Positions 44,063 to 55,118 of a DNA stretch of 64,000 nucleotides are shown in pieces. Both the position numbers and the translations under genes were made by a program. How positions within the stretch are numbered: position 1 is the first letter of the stretch; every line of letters starts with the position of its first letter. Below the pieces are notes generated by a model that saw only the letters and a list, made by a program, of their open reading frames with translations, did not search any database and was not told where the DNA came from. Origin of the DNA: Apoderus coryli (Eukaryota; Arthropoda; Insecta; Coleoptera; Attelabidae); NCBI GenBank assembly GCA_911728435.2, contig OU452199.1, positions 20,842,860 to 20,906,859 of the forward strand. Direction: 5' to 3'.

Positions 44063-45354
44063 TAGTTGAAACTGTGAAACTATACTATTTTTCACAAGAC
44101 GGCCTTCTTAACATTATAATCGGTGTTTGCTACAATACGTAAAAGTAGCATAGCAAGTAATTTTGTGTTTATACCAATTTTTCAAAAAAAAAAAAATGTT
44201 ATTAAAGCAATAGCTTTTATGGTATTTTTTGAGCCATTAGCATATTGGCTTTTTAGTAGTTAGATAATATACAGGGTGTGCCATTTGAAAAAAATATAAT
44301 ATCATCACCCTGTATAATGGGTAGCTTTTCGATCCAATGTGCAATGGATTATTTTATTATTACAGGATGTTGTATATCTTATGAAATAACTAGTTTTTGC
44401 AAAACGCAATTGGCGTAATTATAACAAATGGCTAATAATGGGGCATTTAAAAAAAACGTAAGTTTGATATGCTACGGGATAATACAACACCCTGTAGAAA
44501 TGGCACCTATTTCAAAATGTAGTCCTAATAGGTCTACAAAATCAGACGATAGAATTTTGAAAACCGGAATAGCTTTGCCACAGCAGACCGTTGCGTCTAC
44601 GGTGACTCACCGTGTATATATGGGATAATATAGAAAAGTAGGATGCAGGTTCTAGGCCGCATTTTTTTGACGCATCGAAACAAAATTTGAGTAAAAAATC
44701 AGCTAGGTCAATGTCTCGCTTGAGCTCATTGGCGATTGAAATCGGAAAGTTAATTTTAAAATGGAGGCCTGTCAAAGTTTAAAAAAAAAATCATATTTTT
44801 GTTTCATGTTAGGTACATATCAAATGATAGAACACTTAAATATCTATAATGTTTATTTGGAAAGTTCTTCCAGCGCTGGTATATATAAGTAAATATAAGT
44901 CAATATAAAGTAATAAAAATTAAAACAATATATAATAACCCGCTACACCTGTAATTATTTTTGACAAATGAACACCTGGTAAAATAACAATTAGACCGTA
45001 CATACCTATGTATTATAATAGTATAATGGGTATTTCAGTTAAAATATCTGTCAAGATGACGTTTGGTTATATTTAGCTACTGTCAGAATATTCTGTTATA
45101 TTTGTTTATTAATAGTTGTTGTCAGTGGTAGACTAAGTATAAATAAAAAATATATAAATCGAAAATCTGCTTTTCCGACTAGCTGCCATCGGGATTTTTT
45201 TCATTGTAAATGTGCGTAAATAACAATTACAGTTTATACTGGGTTTTATAAAAATATATTTGGTCAATTTTTTGTAGAATTTATATAAAACCAAATAAGT
45301 AACTTTTTTTGTAGGAAATGGAGTCATTCGAAAAAAAATTATGTTGTTTCACAC
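44063..45354. other. Intronic stretch with decayed CAGGGTG-type repeats
   Basis: No gene recognised. CAGGGTGTGCCATTTG (44277), ATCACCCTG (about 44303), ACACCCTGTAG (44489) and GACTCACCGTGTATA (44603) are worn ends of CAGGGTG-type insertions. The remainder is AT-rich. Confidence 0.4.
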
Positions 45355-45454
45355 GGCAGAAAAGCAGATTTAATGCCTGGCCTGCTTTCCAAGCCTCGGC
45401 TCCGCCTCGTCTATAAAACACCAGCCGCGGCATTAAATCTGACACTTTTCTGCC
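45355..45454. repeat. 100-bp hairpin MITE
   Basis: GGCAGAAAAGCAGATTTAAT at the left pairs with the reversed right end GGCAGAAAAGTGTCAGATTTA..., with a GC-rich loop CCTCGGCTCCGCCTCG. It resembles the hairpins at 15659 and 29827 in build but not in sequence. Confidence 0.6.
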
Positions 45455-45577
45455 TAGTAAAACAAATAATAACTATTGTTATACTGTTTATATACGGCAG
45501 TAAAATATTTTTCAAGCCTTGACGTTAACAAACATTGTCGAAATATGAAACCAGTACAATCAATAAATTTTTCTTAC

Positions 45578-45718
45578 CTGACACTCATCAATTTTCTTCA
45601 AGTTTTGGTATTTACCAAGGTATTTACCTTGATATGAAGCTCGTGGATTCGAATCCGCAACGGATGCTTGCATAAGGACTTCTTTGCACTTTAGTGTAAA
45701 AGATCTTTTCAAACTCAT
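45578..45718 (-). CDS. EPPase: EPPase/UBASH3-like histidine phosphatase, first coding exon
   Basis: The exon region starts after the acceptor TTATTTTTTTTAG at 45742-45743; the first ATG is at 45718-45716 in the context CAACATGAG. It encodes 47 residues, MSLKRSFTLKC at the start and ASYQGKYLGKY later, and ends at the donor CAG|GTAAGA. The N-terminal extension has no recognised domain, as in short insect EPPases, which lack the UBA and SH3 parts of vertebrate UBASH3. Its phase-0 end fits the phase-0 start of the exon at 34942-35266. With the four exons the coding length is 948 bases, a 315-residue protein, close to the ~330 residues of known EPPases. The family hydrolyses ecdysteroid phosphates or phosphotyrosine in the cytosol; which applies here is not shown by sequence. 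That this exon belongs to the gene is inferred from strand, phase and length. Confidence 0.65.
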
Positions 45719-45741
45719 GTTGCTTTTTGGATTCAGATTTT
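45719..45741 (-). other. EPPase: Probable 5' UTR part of the first coding exon
   Basis: The 23 bases between the acceptor and the start codon would be 5' UTR, so at least one untranslated exon lies further upstream (higher coordinates), inside or beyond the window. It was not found. Confidence 0.45.
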
Positions 45742-46212
45742 CTAAAAAAAATAAAATAAATAATTTTTCAAAAAAACTAACAATTACATAATTAATTAAA
45801 GCAACAGACAATAATATGTAGCTAGTGTATATTTGTAAATTTATACAGGGTGTTGGTTTGATACTTTTTTGTGAAAATAAAATAAACATAAATGACAATC
45901 AAATTTGCTATCAACTGATAACATACCTACCTAATTAATAAGGTTTTCGATATAATCGCGTTAATATTTAAAAATTTCGATTTATTGTTAATAGCTTGCC
46001 ATGGAAATCGCCATGTGTCAAAATTTTCTAATTATTTTGACAGTTTGAGAGTGCATTAATTATTTTCTGTCAAGTTTGGCTTTTGTAAATCTAGCTTTGA
46101 GTTAGAAGTACTTATTAGTTCGTAAAAATAATAAAATGGAGCAAAATAATAGTTACCAGAACGAAATGTTGATGAATATATATACTATTTATAGACAATG
46201 TAACAAAATAAT

Positions 46213-46295
46213 ATTTGTTTATTTATTTTATTTATTTAAGATACACTGCCCAGACAGATAAATAATCCAATTAAAGGGCAGGAAAGATTACAGTA
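46213..46295 (-). repeat. Solo 3' end of a non-LTR element C relative
   Basis: On the minus strand the sequence CCTGCCCTTTAATTGGATTA and CTGTCTGGGCAGTGTATCTT plus an (AAAT)n tail matches 27600-27662, the end of element C. It is an extreme 5' truncation inside the 45941-46994 element. Confidence 0.8.
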
Positions 46296-46554
46296 AATTC
46301 TTAATATCTAACACTAAATTTATTTTCTGAGAAATATATTCTTTATACAAGATAAAGTTGAAGTAAAAATATCAATTTAGGAAGAACATGTAGATTAATT
46401 TACGAGATGTATCCAAATGTACCCCAAATGAATAAAAAAATGTTATAGTCTATATAGTGCTGCATACGATTTGGGTTTATCATATTATGGTTTCCAAAAT
46501 GTTTTGAATGATCATCATAATTTGCAACCTTTTAAATTAACAAAAAGGATTTGA

Positions 46555-46745
46555 TACCCGAGGATTACCAGCGTCGAATCCAATTTTGTGAAAAGATTCT
46601 GGTACATATTCAAGAAGTAAAGAAGAACTGTGTGAACGAATCCGGAGTTACATCAATCAGCTAGATGCTGAAGATATACAAAATGCAACCAATCACGTGT
46701 TCATCGTCGCATATTGAAGTGTTTGGAAATGAATGGCGGACATTT
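46555..46745 (+). pseudogene. Mariner-superfamily transposase remnant lacking the catalytic core
   Basis: Frames give DLIPEDYQRRIQFCEKIL, then after a deletion EELCERIRSYINQLDA, and HVF followed by ILKCLEMNGGHFEN. These are the linker just before the DDE domain and the C-terminal end of an insect mariner-superfamily transposase, joined by loss of the whole DDE region. Confidence 0.7.
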
Positions 46746-46994
46746 TGAGAACTTTTTTTCGTGGTCATTTGAAAAACTTTCTGTGCGTTAAGATAAGTTA
46801 ATGGTGGTTATTTTAAGAACTTTCTGTAGCTTAAGGTAATTTAATGGTAATAACTCCTTGTAGGTGAAGATAGGTTATTTGTTGTCATTTTGAGCAATTC
46901 ATGTAGTTTGAGATAATTTTGACACATGGCAACCTATTAGCTATTAACAAGAAATGGAAATTTTTAAATATTAATGCGATTATTTCGAAACCCT

Positions 46995-48170
46995 TAATAT
47001 GATATATCAATTCATAGCAAATTTAATAATCTTTTAGAATATTTGATAATATACAGGATGTTCCATTTAAGAAAATTCACTTATGCCTATTTTTACTATT
47101 AGATCATACTATAGTGAATTGTGACCGACCTGTACCTTGGTGTGCCAACTTCTTTATAGATCTTTTTGTAGCAAGGTATTCCTAAGAGAAATTAAAAATT
47201 TCAGGATTCTATTTATTTAAAAGGCAATATGACTTTAACTTTTCGAAGGCCTGTTTTTGACAAAAAATTAACGAAAAAATTATTATTTCAAAAACACTTG
47301 AAGATAGGTAAGGAGGTACTTCAAATCGAATGGGGAATCCAAAAATATAATAATATATAGGATGTTACATAAACGTCAAAATATCTTAGAAATGTATATT
47401 GGATCGACAAATGTAAGAAGCCAAAATTTCAGGAGGATCCTTCATCTTGTTTTGCTAAAACGTCTAAGGTGCCATCACCATCAATAACCCTGTTTATATG
47501 TAGATATTATGTACTAAGTATACCCTAATCTAATAGCAAAGATTAGTTTTGCCAATAGTTTATGAAATAATTATATATTGTGCGATATTTTTTTTAAATC
47601 CATGGAAGGTTAGTATAGAATGATCAAAGATTAATGTAGGTACACAAATCTTTGGCATGATTATATATATCTATACAGGTATTATATGGTCCGATATATT
47701 TAAAGAAATTAAAGACCAATTGAACGCTATAATTTTAATAAGAGGAAATTATAAAATAAGTTTAAATTCCTTTTATTCAACTTATTTTAGTTATATGCCT
47801 ATACATTTTATGCAGAATTTGTGAGTTAGAAGTTTGGCAAACTTATTATGTTTAGGTAAAGTACTACCTGTTCTTCTACAACGTATTAGAAAACTCCTTC
47901 GGTTTTGCTTGTTGGCTGTCTTGATGTTTAACCACGACAATTTCTTCATTAAGAATACTGCGCAGTTACGATACAATATTCTTACTTCTTGATAAAAACC
48001 CCTCATTTCACACAATAACAAATATATCGACCGTACTTCAATTATATATAAGATTTTATCCGGTAATTCGGTCTGTTATAAGTAAGTAAATAATTCTCAT
48101 TTATTCTTTAACCTCTATATTTTGTAGGAAAAGCTACAAAAGATTCTATTAAGGAATCTCGTCTTAAATA
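46995..48170. other. Stretch with worn repeats and one weak coding remnant
   Basis: TACAGGATGTTCCATTTAAG (about 47052) marks a decayed CAGGGTGTCCCATTT-type insertion. On the minus strand 47791-48021 reads NIKTANKQNRRSFLIRCRR followed by LPKHNKFAKLL, which loosely resembles the N-terminal region of Penelope-like reverse transcriptases, but the match is short. Nothing else was recognised. Confidence 0.3.
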
Positions 48171-49433
48171 AAATATGTGGTGGAAGTTAGCATTAAACTC
48201 AGATTCAAGAGTCACGTTTTTACAGTCAACCAGATGTAGTAGTGAATATGTTAAAATAAATTTATCAAATATTAATATCTCACACATCAGTTCAGGCTCA
48301 GCTTTTATTTTTCGACTATTAAGTTTGTTTTTAATCAAAATTTGTCAAAATCAAGCAAAGTTTGTCAAATCAAGAAACATTGCGTTCATTTATCGCAAAA
48401 AGATAATTATATATATATAAAAAATAATTTCTACCAAACCAAGCTTTGTCCCACTTTTACATTGTGTGACTAAATTTATATCCCAACAACAAATATGTGG
48501 TTAAAAGTAAATTTCCTTATTCAAAGGTCTAGGGGTTGAACTCACCTTGTGACTAAATTTATATTCAAACAGCAAATATGTAGTTAAAAGTACATTTCCA
48601 AATTCAAATGTCTAGGGGTTGAACGCACTAATAAAAAAAATAATTTCTACCAAACCAAGCTTTGTCGCACTTTTATATTTTACGAGTAAATTTATATTCA
48701 AACAGCAAATATGTGGTTAAAATTAAATTTATTTATATATTATTATTCTTATTTAAAAAAATCCTTTCTACCAAACCAAGTTTTGTCCCGGAGTTATTAA
48801 TTTTCACCATCACGAGGGTTTTGCTGCTATCTTTTAAGTAGTAGGTACGCCCCTGCGACGGCCGGTAAGTGATAGCGGGCATAAATGTTTTAAATCTAAT
48901 GCTATTATAAAATAAAAAATAAAAGTGGGACAAAGCTTGGTTTGGTAGAAATTATTTTGGGGTGAGTTCAACCCCTAGACCTTTGAATTTGGAAATTTAC
49001 TTTTAACCACATATTTGCTGTTTAGACTATAAATTTTACTCGTAAAATATAAAAGTGGGACAAAGCTTGGGGGTCTGGTAAAGTTGGAGACCCACGGAAT
49101 TTCGCAAAAAAATTTTTTTTACTTAAAAGCTCTATTGTAATAGAACACTTTTTCAAAAAAAAAATTATGGATAAAGCACTTTTGAAAGAGAAAAATGATT
49201 TTAAAAGTTGAATAAAACAAGACGTTCACGCAACGCAGTAGTAAAAATACGCTAATAACATCACACAGTATTTACAGTGTTGCCAAATGATTTTATTTTC
49301 ACTGAGTTTTAAATGTACTGCACTAGTATTGTGTAATCGTACTTTAAAAACAGAAAGGAATAAATAAACAAAAATAAAAAAATTACCTATTTCACCACCT
49401 ATAAATATTTAAATGGTCAAACTAATACTTTAA

Positions 49434-50224
49434 CTAAAATAAACCTAATTCAACCCAACTACCCAACCCAACATCATTCACCCACATTAACCTAACCCAA
49501 CCCAATCTAACCACGCTATCCCAAACTAATCTAACCAAACTACCCCAATATAAGCACACTACCATAAAGTAACTCAAACTAACCCCATATAACTCACCCA
49601 AACTAACCTAACTACCTAACCCAACCCAATCTAACGGAACTACCCCAATATAACTCACCCAAACTAACCTAACTACCCAACCCAGCAAACGAAACTACCC
49701 CAATATAACTTACCCAAACTAACCTAACTACCTAACCCAACCCAAACTAGCGAAACTACCCCAATAGAACTCAGCCAAACTAACCTAACTACCCAACCCA
49801 ACAAACGAAACTACCCCAATATAACTCACCCAAACTAACCTAACTACCCAACCCAATCTAACGGAACTACCCCAATATAACTCACCCAAACTAACCTAAC
49901 TACCCAACCCAACAAACGAAACTACCCCAATATAACTCACTCAAACTAACCTAACTACCTAACCCAACCCAACAAACGAAACTACCCCAATATAACTCAC
50001 CCAAACTAACCTAACTACCCAACCCAATCTAACGGAACTACCCCAATATAACTCACCCAAACTAACCTAACTACCCAACCCAACAAACGAAACTACCCCA
50101 ATATAACTCACCCAAACTAACCTAACTACCTAACCCAACCCAAACTAGCGAAACTACCCCAATAGAACTCAGCCAAACTAACCTAAATACCCAACCCAAG
50201 TAACAAAACTATCCAGCCCAACTA
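49434..50224. repeat. ~54-bp minisatellite containing CCTAA
   Basis: About a dozen tandem units, each reading roughly GAAACTACCCCAATATAACT then CACCCAAACTAACCTAACTA then CCCAACCCAACAAAC. The C/A versus G/T strand bias is strong and every unit contains AACCTAAC, similar to the insect telomere repeat (CCTAA)n, but the period is 54-60 bp rather than 5. Unit variants (CGGAACTACC, ACCTAACCCAACCC) alternate, suggesting higher-order duplication. No coding. Confidence 0.85.
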
Positions 50225-50427
50225 TAATATTAATTTTAAACCAAGTAATCAGAGCGAATCCAGACTTAAACTACTTTCACTATAATCGCTAGAAGCAACT
50301 AAAATACTAACTTGTCTTAACTTGCAGAAAAATAATTTTTGCGCAAAAAAACATTTGAACGAGTCGAATATATATGGCAACATCGCAGATAACCTCTATA
50401 TTCTTGTTTGGTAGAATTGGTAAATGT

Positions 50428-50660
50428 GCCGGGGCGGGTGGTCTAGTGGTTAGGCACGCTAGACTGGAGCAAACCGTCCCGGTATGTAGTTGGTTCGAAC
50501 CCCGGACCAACTGCATTTAGTTGCTCATTAGGCTAAGGTGTAATGTACACACATTAAATATTACAGAAATAAAAACTGAGCTGGCTGTATGCAACAAAGG
50601 TTGCGAGGCCATAAAAGTTGGTATCGCTTAGGCGGTACTAACTTTTTAAGAAAAAAAAAA
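50428..50660 (+). mobile_element. tRNA-derived SINE, type 2
   Basis: A 233-bp insertion flanked by a perfect 13-bp duplication AATTGGTAAATGT (50415-50427 and 50661-50673). It has a clean A box TGGTCTAGTGG (50439-50449) and B box GGTTCGAACCC (50492-50502), a tRNA-unrelated body, and an A-rich tail. Intact promoter boxes and duplication indicate a recent insertion. Confidence 0.92.
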
Positions 50661-51456
50661 AATTGGTAAATGTAAATAAACTTGTAACACACTAACCCTA
50701 TCTTAATATTTTAGCAAATTTATTTTACTTAAAAAAGGGGTTTAATGTGGTCTGTGTGTCTTCAGTAGGAATTCTGTGGGTCATCAAAGTTACTAAATAG
50801 AAGAATACCCCATAAATAGTTTATATAAGGTAATCGCACCAATAGTCGACACGGCACCAGTAGTCGACACATCGAATTTCAAACTTTAAAAATAGCCAAA
50901 CGGTTATGTTTTTTGTATTACCCGCGCTTTCTCCCGTTCCGTTGTTGTATACCGCTTCGTGCGTACTCAAAAATGCGCCGAACAATGCGCCACAGCGTTT
51001 ATTATCGCATTAACATTAATATGTTACCGGTAACAGGTGGTTTCGTGTACGAATTTTTTTCAAAACTTTAAGGGGTAAGTATTATAAAAGAATAGTTTGT
51101 AAGGTAATAGGGTATTTTTGAGTAATTATTTAAGATCAAGTGAAGTTTAGAAACCCAAATTAACAATACAGTGTGCTTTATTTAAAATTAGATATTACAA
51201 ATTTCGAGTAGCATGGGATGTCGACTTTTGGGTGCTTGAAACAGCGATGTTCCTAAATTATAGGAACATTGGTTTAATGGTTTTTTTATATAAAGTTTGA
51301 CAGTTATAAACCTTAGTAGCAAATTGCAATGCAAACTTCGTTAATATCAATCCGCGCTCCAATATTCGACATGGGTGTCGAACAATGGCGCATCCAGGTG
51401 TCGACTACTGGAACAAATAATTGCTATCGAAAATCTTTTTTGTATTGTTTTAGAAA

Positions 51457-51875
51457 ATGCCTTCCAAAAAGCTTCGTAACTACACTGAAGCTAATATGTT
51501 AGTGTTGCAGATGTTAATAGGGGAATATCATACAAGGCAGCGGCTCGAACTCATGGGGTTCTCAGAATCACACTTATGGACAAGCATAAGGGCAAGGTGC
51601 CAGTACATGCAAAAATGGGACCAGCAAGCACTTTTATCCCTAAACAGGAAACTGCTTTGATTGATTGGGTGCTAGGTATGTCAAAAGCAGGATTTCCAGT
51701 AAGCAAGGAGTCATTTACTAGTAGTGCAGGGAAACTAGCCAAAGAATTTCACCTAAGAATACTCTTATGGCCAGAAAACAAGGACGCTGTGAAATCTACG
51801 CATAAACGGGAAAAACTTCCGGCAGTAGTAACATCACCACAAGTGCTCAAGTACTACAAGAAAAAAGAAAATTAG
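51457..51875 (+). pseudogene. pogo-type transposase, N-terminal DNA-binding part (one frameshift)
   Basis: MPSKKLRNYTEANM begins the frame, and after a shift near 51570 it continues as LMDKHKGKVPVHAKMGPAST, KQETALIDWVLGMSKAGFPV and SSAGKLAKEF. KGKVP.....GP....L...EE..L..W...M...GFP is the CENPB-type HTH (Tc5 domain) signature of pogo-superfamily transposases in insects. The DDE domain that should follow is absent; the next recognisable coding is the C-terminal region. Confidence 0.82.
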
Positions 51876-52398
51876 AAAATAGAGGTTGAAAAACAGAAAG
51901 AGACAAGGAAAAGATCCAGTGAAACAAAAATGACAGAGCTAGAAGCCAAAAAGTTGAGACAACAGAAAAAGCAAAAGCTAATTCAAAATAAGTCCTCGGA
52001 CGAGTCCTCTGAATCCGACCCATCTGAAATATCTTTTCCTGAGTCTGATGTATCTGAATGAAAGGAGTGACGAAGAAGAAGAGGTGTGTGAAGTGAAGTT
52101 ATTGAAAGGTCTGAAAGAAGGTGACTTTATATTGGTCGAATATAAAGGTGGCAAAAGAATGGTCTCCAATTTTATATACCTATGTGTTATCCACAAAATT
52201 AACTCAGCCGAAGAAATTGAAATAACAGGCCTCAGAAGCATAGATGCGGCAAAAAAATCATTTATCATCAAAGAAAAAGATGTATCTTTGGTATCTTTAA
52301 AACAATTTAAAATTAAAGTTAAATACCCTAATGTTGTAGTTACTGGTGAAAGATCAAGTTACAAGTTTCCCCATTCCTTAAATGTTAAAGAAATGTAA
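51876..52398 (+). pseudogene. pogo-type transposase, C-terminal part
   Basis: After a lysine/glutamate-rich helical segment (near 51880-51980) and an acidic serine stretch, the frame from 52048 gives EGDFILVEYKGGKRMVSNFI, then AEEIEITGLRS and KKSFIIKEKDVSLV, ending VKEM at 52398. The same C-terminal module (GDFVIANFFGKKKTYKYV...) ends the second pogo-type transposase. It is predicted to be a small beta-rich domain. Confidence 0.7.
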
Positions 52399-53195
52399 AT
52401 CATCTTGTAGATTTAGTTGTTTACATGTTCTTAGATGCTGCTAGATAATACTTTAGCCTGTATAATTTGCTATTTCATGGAATATAAGATTTTTATAGTT
52501 TTAACAATGTCTTTTCTTTTATAACTTTCTTCCAGCAGGGTGTCGACCATTAGAAAAAAATAAGTGACGACTATTGGAACATCGTGAAATTTGGGTGTCG
52601 AAAATTGGGTCAAATTCTTATGTACAAAAAAAATTGATAAAATTATAAATACCTCAATAATAATTTAATTTTAAGATTGAGGTATTTACAGTAATATCTA
52701 GCAAGTTTATTGACCAAAGCATTTATAAAATCTAACCAAATAACATTGTTGTAAATGCATTTGAAAAAGTTTTATTTCTTAAAGTGTCGATTATTGGTGC
52801 ATTTACCTTAATTAGCGGGTTATGGCGCTTTTTGTTCCAAAAGAAGCGAGGCATTTTAGATCTTTATTATTTATTTAAGAACAAAAAACTGTATGATCCA
52901 TTGATTTTTTGGTTTAATTCATCTCTATTTAAGGTAAGCTTTATAAAAAGTTAAGAAAAAGTGTCAAATTCTGTGGGTCCCCAAGTTTACCAGAACCCAC
53001 GTACTAAATTATGGTCTGACCGCGCCGTTGCGCCGCGCTTAAAGGGGGACAACGCTTGGTTTGGTAGAAATTATTTTTTATATAATGTGAGATATTATTA
53101 TTTGATAAATTTATTTTAACATATTCACTACTTATCTGGTTGACTGTAAAAACGTGAATATTGAATCTGAGTTTGATGCTAAACTTCCACCACAT

Positions 53196-53549
53196 AATAA
53201 AATCATAAAGAATGAATAAAACTTACTTAAGAGTTAAAATATCCAGTCACACAAACCAATGGTAAATCTTGTTAATTTGTATCAAATAATATAACAATCA
53301 CTTTTAATCCATACAATACATTCACAAAAAGAAAAACACCAACTCGTAGGAGTTTAGTATAAAACCCTAATTAAAATTAGAAGTTTTTATTTGTAATAAG
53401 TTTTCTCAATAATCAACAAACAAGATCCGCATCAGAGGTCAGAGGACAATGAACAATCTAATCATAGAACATGTTTTGTGAATCTAAAATCTAAACACAA
53501 ATCAAAGGGGTATGTTTTGTGAAGAATACGTTAGCTGTGACGTTATTGC
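53196..53549. other. Stretch without recognised features
   Basis: AT-rich; nothing recognised between the outer inverted repeat and the hAT MITE. Confidence 0.4.
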
Positions 53550-53557
53550 CTTTTGTG

Positions 53558-53982
53558 CAGTGTTGCCAACTAATTGGTTGCCCATAATACCAGATTGTAA
53601 AACCCAAATTACCATCACAGATCTGTGATTACCGTATTATTACTAGATATCATTCTCTTTGTACTTTGAAGATTTTTTGTGTGTCATTATGCTATAATAA
53701 ATAAAGACATCAATAGCTAGGTATTGGCATTGTCTTTAAAAGTTTATAAAGACAATGGTATTGGGCAATACGGCAACACGAATCGAGCAGCATTAGGGTT
53801 CGAGACTATGTTCGCCGAGTCATTTTAGAATAAATATAAAAAATTTGGGTCACATCGGATTGCTAATAGTATGTTATCAGAATTAAGCGATTAAAGTCTT
53901 CATTATCAGAAATATTACTAATTACTAAAATCGTGGTGGAATTACTAGATCTGGTAACGAAATTACCAAGTTGGCAACAGTG
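53558..53982. mobile_element. hAT MITE with perfect 8-bp duplication
   Basis: Ends CAGTGTTGCCAACTAATTGG and the reversed CACTGTTGCCAACTTGG bound 425 bp. CTTTTGTG occurs directly outside both ends (53550-53557 and 53983-53990), a perfect 8-bp hAT target duplication. Internal sequence has repeated ATTAC and CAGATCTG-type steps but no coding. Confidence 0.9.
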
Positions 53983-53990
53983 CTTTTGTG

Positions 53991-54590
53991 CCGAGCCAAT
54001 GAGAATCTTCGTGGGCGCGTCTGCTTGCCGTAAGCCGGGTTTATACAGCATAATAATAAATAAAGTTGAATGCATTGTACCTAATCATAGGTACCGCTTA
54101 TACGAGAATCATATATAGCTTTAAATAAGAAGAATTTAAATATACCTAGTCGTAAGTGTAAATTACCAAATTATAATGTCTGTTATGTTTCTCTGTTGTT
54201 AACAAAATTATGTTTTAGGCATACACTGCCTTGAATCTTGTATGTTTTTTTTATCAATTTTATTAAATGAAAATTCTATTAGTTCACTACTTTAAAATTT
54301 AATTTTATTTATTTATATTATATAGGTATTACACACAACATGTCTGACTTCTGTACAATTGATTGAATTTATTTAGAGTGTTCCCTTTGTGCTTATTTCT
54401 ATGCTTATATATAATCTTATAGATACAATTACATAGAAGAAATGTAATTAAAACATAAAACTAATATCTACTTATCATAGAGCTACTAACTATTAAATTA
54501 TAAAAGATAATAATAATTAAGGTCAACAAACATAAAAAGGGATGTTTCACAAGATTATGTATGTGACTTTGGTAGATATGGATACTGGCT
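53991..54590. other. Stretch between two MITEs
   Basis: No gene recognised. GTGCCGAGCCAATGAG at 53989-54004 resembles part of the MULE terminal repeat (CGTGCCGAGCCAATCA), possibly the worn end of another MULE copy. Confidence 0.35.
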
Positions 54591-54594
54591 GTTA

Positions 54595-55115
54595 AGGCGG
54601 GTTTAGCCAACTAATAATGGATAGTGCATAATGCATAAAGAATAATGCTCAATACATAGTGCATAATCGATAATTCACAACAAAATATAGGTGTTTATCC
54701 AACTCATAACTTTTATGCATAAAGCGAAAAGTGACAATTGACTAGACAGCAGGTTAACCTATTACCATTGTCTTTAAAGATAATGCTTTTACTTTGTGTT
54801 GGACTTATTTATGTTTTAATAGCTTTCAAATTAAAAATTCTGTTAATTATCACATTTTCAATTATTATTTAGTTTATTTTGTAAATTGAGGTTATGTAAG
54901 TGTTTATAATTTATTTGCGGCGCATGCGTAGTGATATTTTTTGGATAATTTAGTGCATAAAGTTGAAAGTTCCCAACCTTATGCATTATGAACGAAAATT
55001 ATGAATTATATACTATTCGTTGTATAAACAGGTACATGTAAATGCCATGTTTTAAAAATTATCCATTATGCACTAAAATTATGCATTATGCATTATTAGT
55101 TGGCTAAACCCGCCT
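54595..55115. mobile_element. PIF/Harbinger-type MITE
   Basis: Ends AGGCGGGTTTAGCCAACTAA and its reverse complement are flanked by TTA (54592-54594 and 55116-55118). The arms are filled with ATAATGCATAATG-like steps that fold on themselves. The TWA target and AGG start match the Harbinger derivative at 7382-8146. No coding. Confidence 0.85.
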
Positions 55116-55118
55116 TTA

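Larger units (their letters stand above)
45941..46994. mobile_element. Mariner-superfamily derivative with AGGKTTTCGA ends
   Basis: Left end AGGTTTTCGATATAATCGCG and the reversed right end AGGGTTTCGAAATAATCGCA start imperfect inverted repeats of about 95 bp, both including TTAATATTTAAAAATTT. TA flanks both ends. It holds a deleted transposase remnant (46555-46745) and a LINE 3' end inserted at 46213-46295. Confidence 0.75.
50828..52808 (+). mobile_element. pogo-type element 1, catalytic region deleted
   Basis: Ends AGGTAATCGCACCAATAGTC and the reversed AGGTAAATGCACCAATAATC are flanked by TA (50826-50827 and 52809-52810). The motif GTGTCGACTATTGG and variants recur at least eight times near the ends (50843-50870, 51370-51410, 52540-52610, 52786), probably transposase-binding sites. 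Coding is restricted to the DNA-binding and C-terminal regions. Confidence 0.88.
49071..52998. mobile_element. 3.9 kb TIR element, inner layer
   Basis: Left GGGTCTGGTAAAGTTGGAGA and the reversed right end GGGTTCTGGTAAACTTGGGG start a ~32-bp inverted repeat ending CCCAC.GAATTT. A further copy of the right-end motif (ATTCTGTGGGTC..CAAAGTTAC) lies at about 50770. The interior consists of a minisatellite, a SINE and a pogo element. The superfamily is not identified. Confidence 0.55.
48172..53195. mobile_element. 5 kb inverted-repeat element, outer layer
   Basis: Arms at 48172-48285 and 53086-53195 are inverted copies (AAATATGTGGTGGAAGTTAG against the reversed AT.ATGTGGTGGAAGTTTAGC), with TTAAAATAAATTTATCAAAT in both. 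Inside each arm are further repeats of ACCAAACCAAGCTTTGTCCC, three direct copies at 48433-48790, two reversed at about 48920 and 49050, and one reversed at 53044. No transposase belonging to it was found. The exact ends are not defined. Confidence 0.55.

Noticed and set aside
44428..44775. Two opposite short open frames
   Set aside because: They lie in decayed CAGGGTG-type repeat sequence and show no protein motif.
47791..48021. Penelope-like element N-terminus on the minus strand
   Set aside because: Only a weak resemblance around FLIRCRR; no reverse transcriptase or GIY-YIG segment follows, so it is not listed as a feature of its own.
49434..50224. CRISPR-like or telomere array
   Set aside because: Units are contiguous without unique spacers, the period is about 54 bp and not 5, and the genome is a eukaryote.
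50439..50502. A possible tRNA gene (A box and B box with good spacing)
   Set aside because: The acceptor stem does not close, the sequence continues into a SINE body with an A tail, and a 13-bp duplication flanks it.
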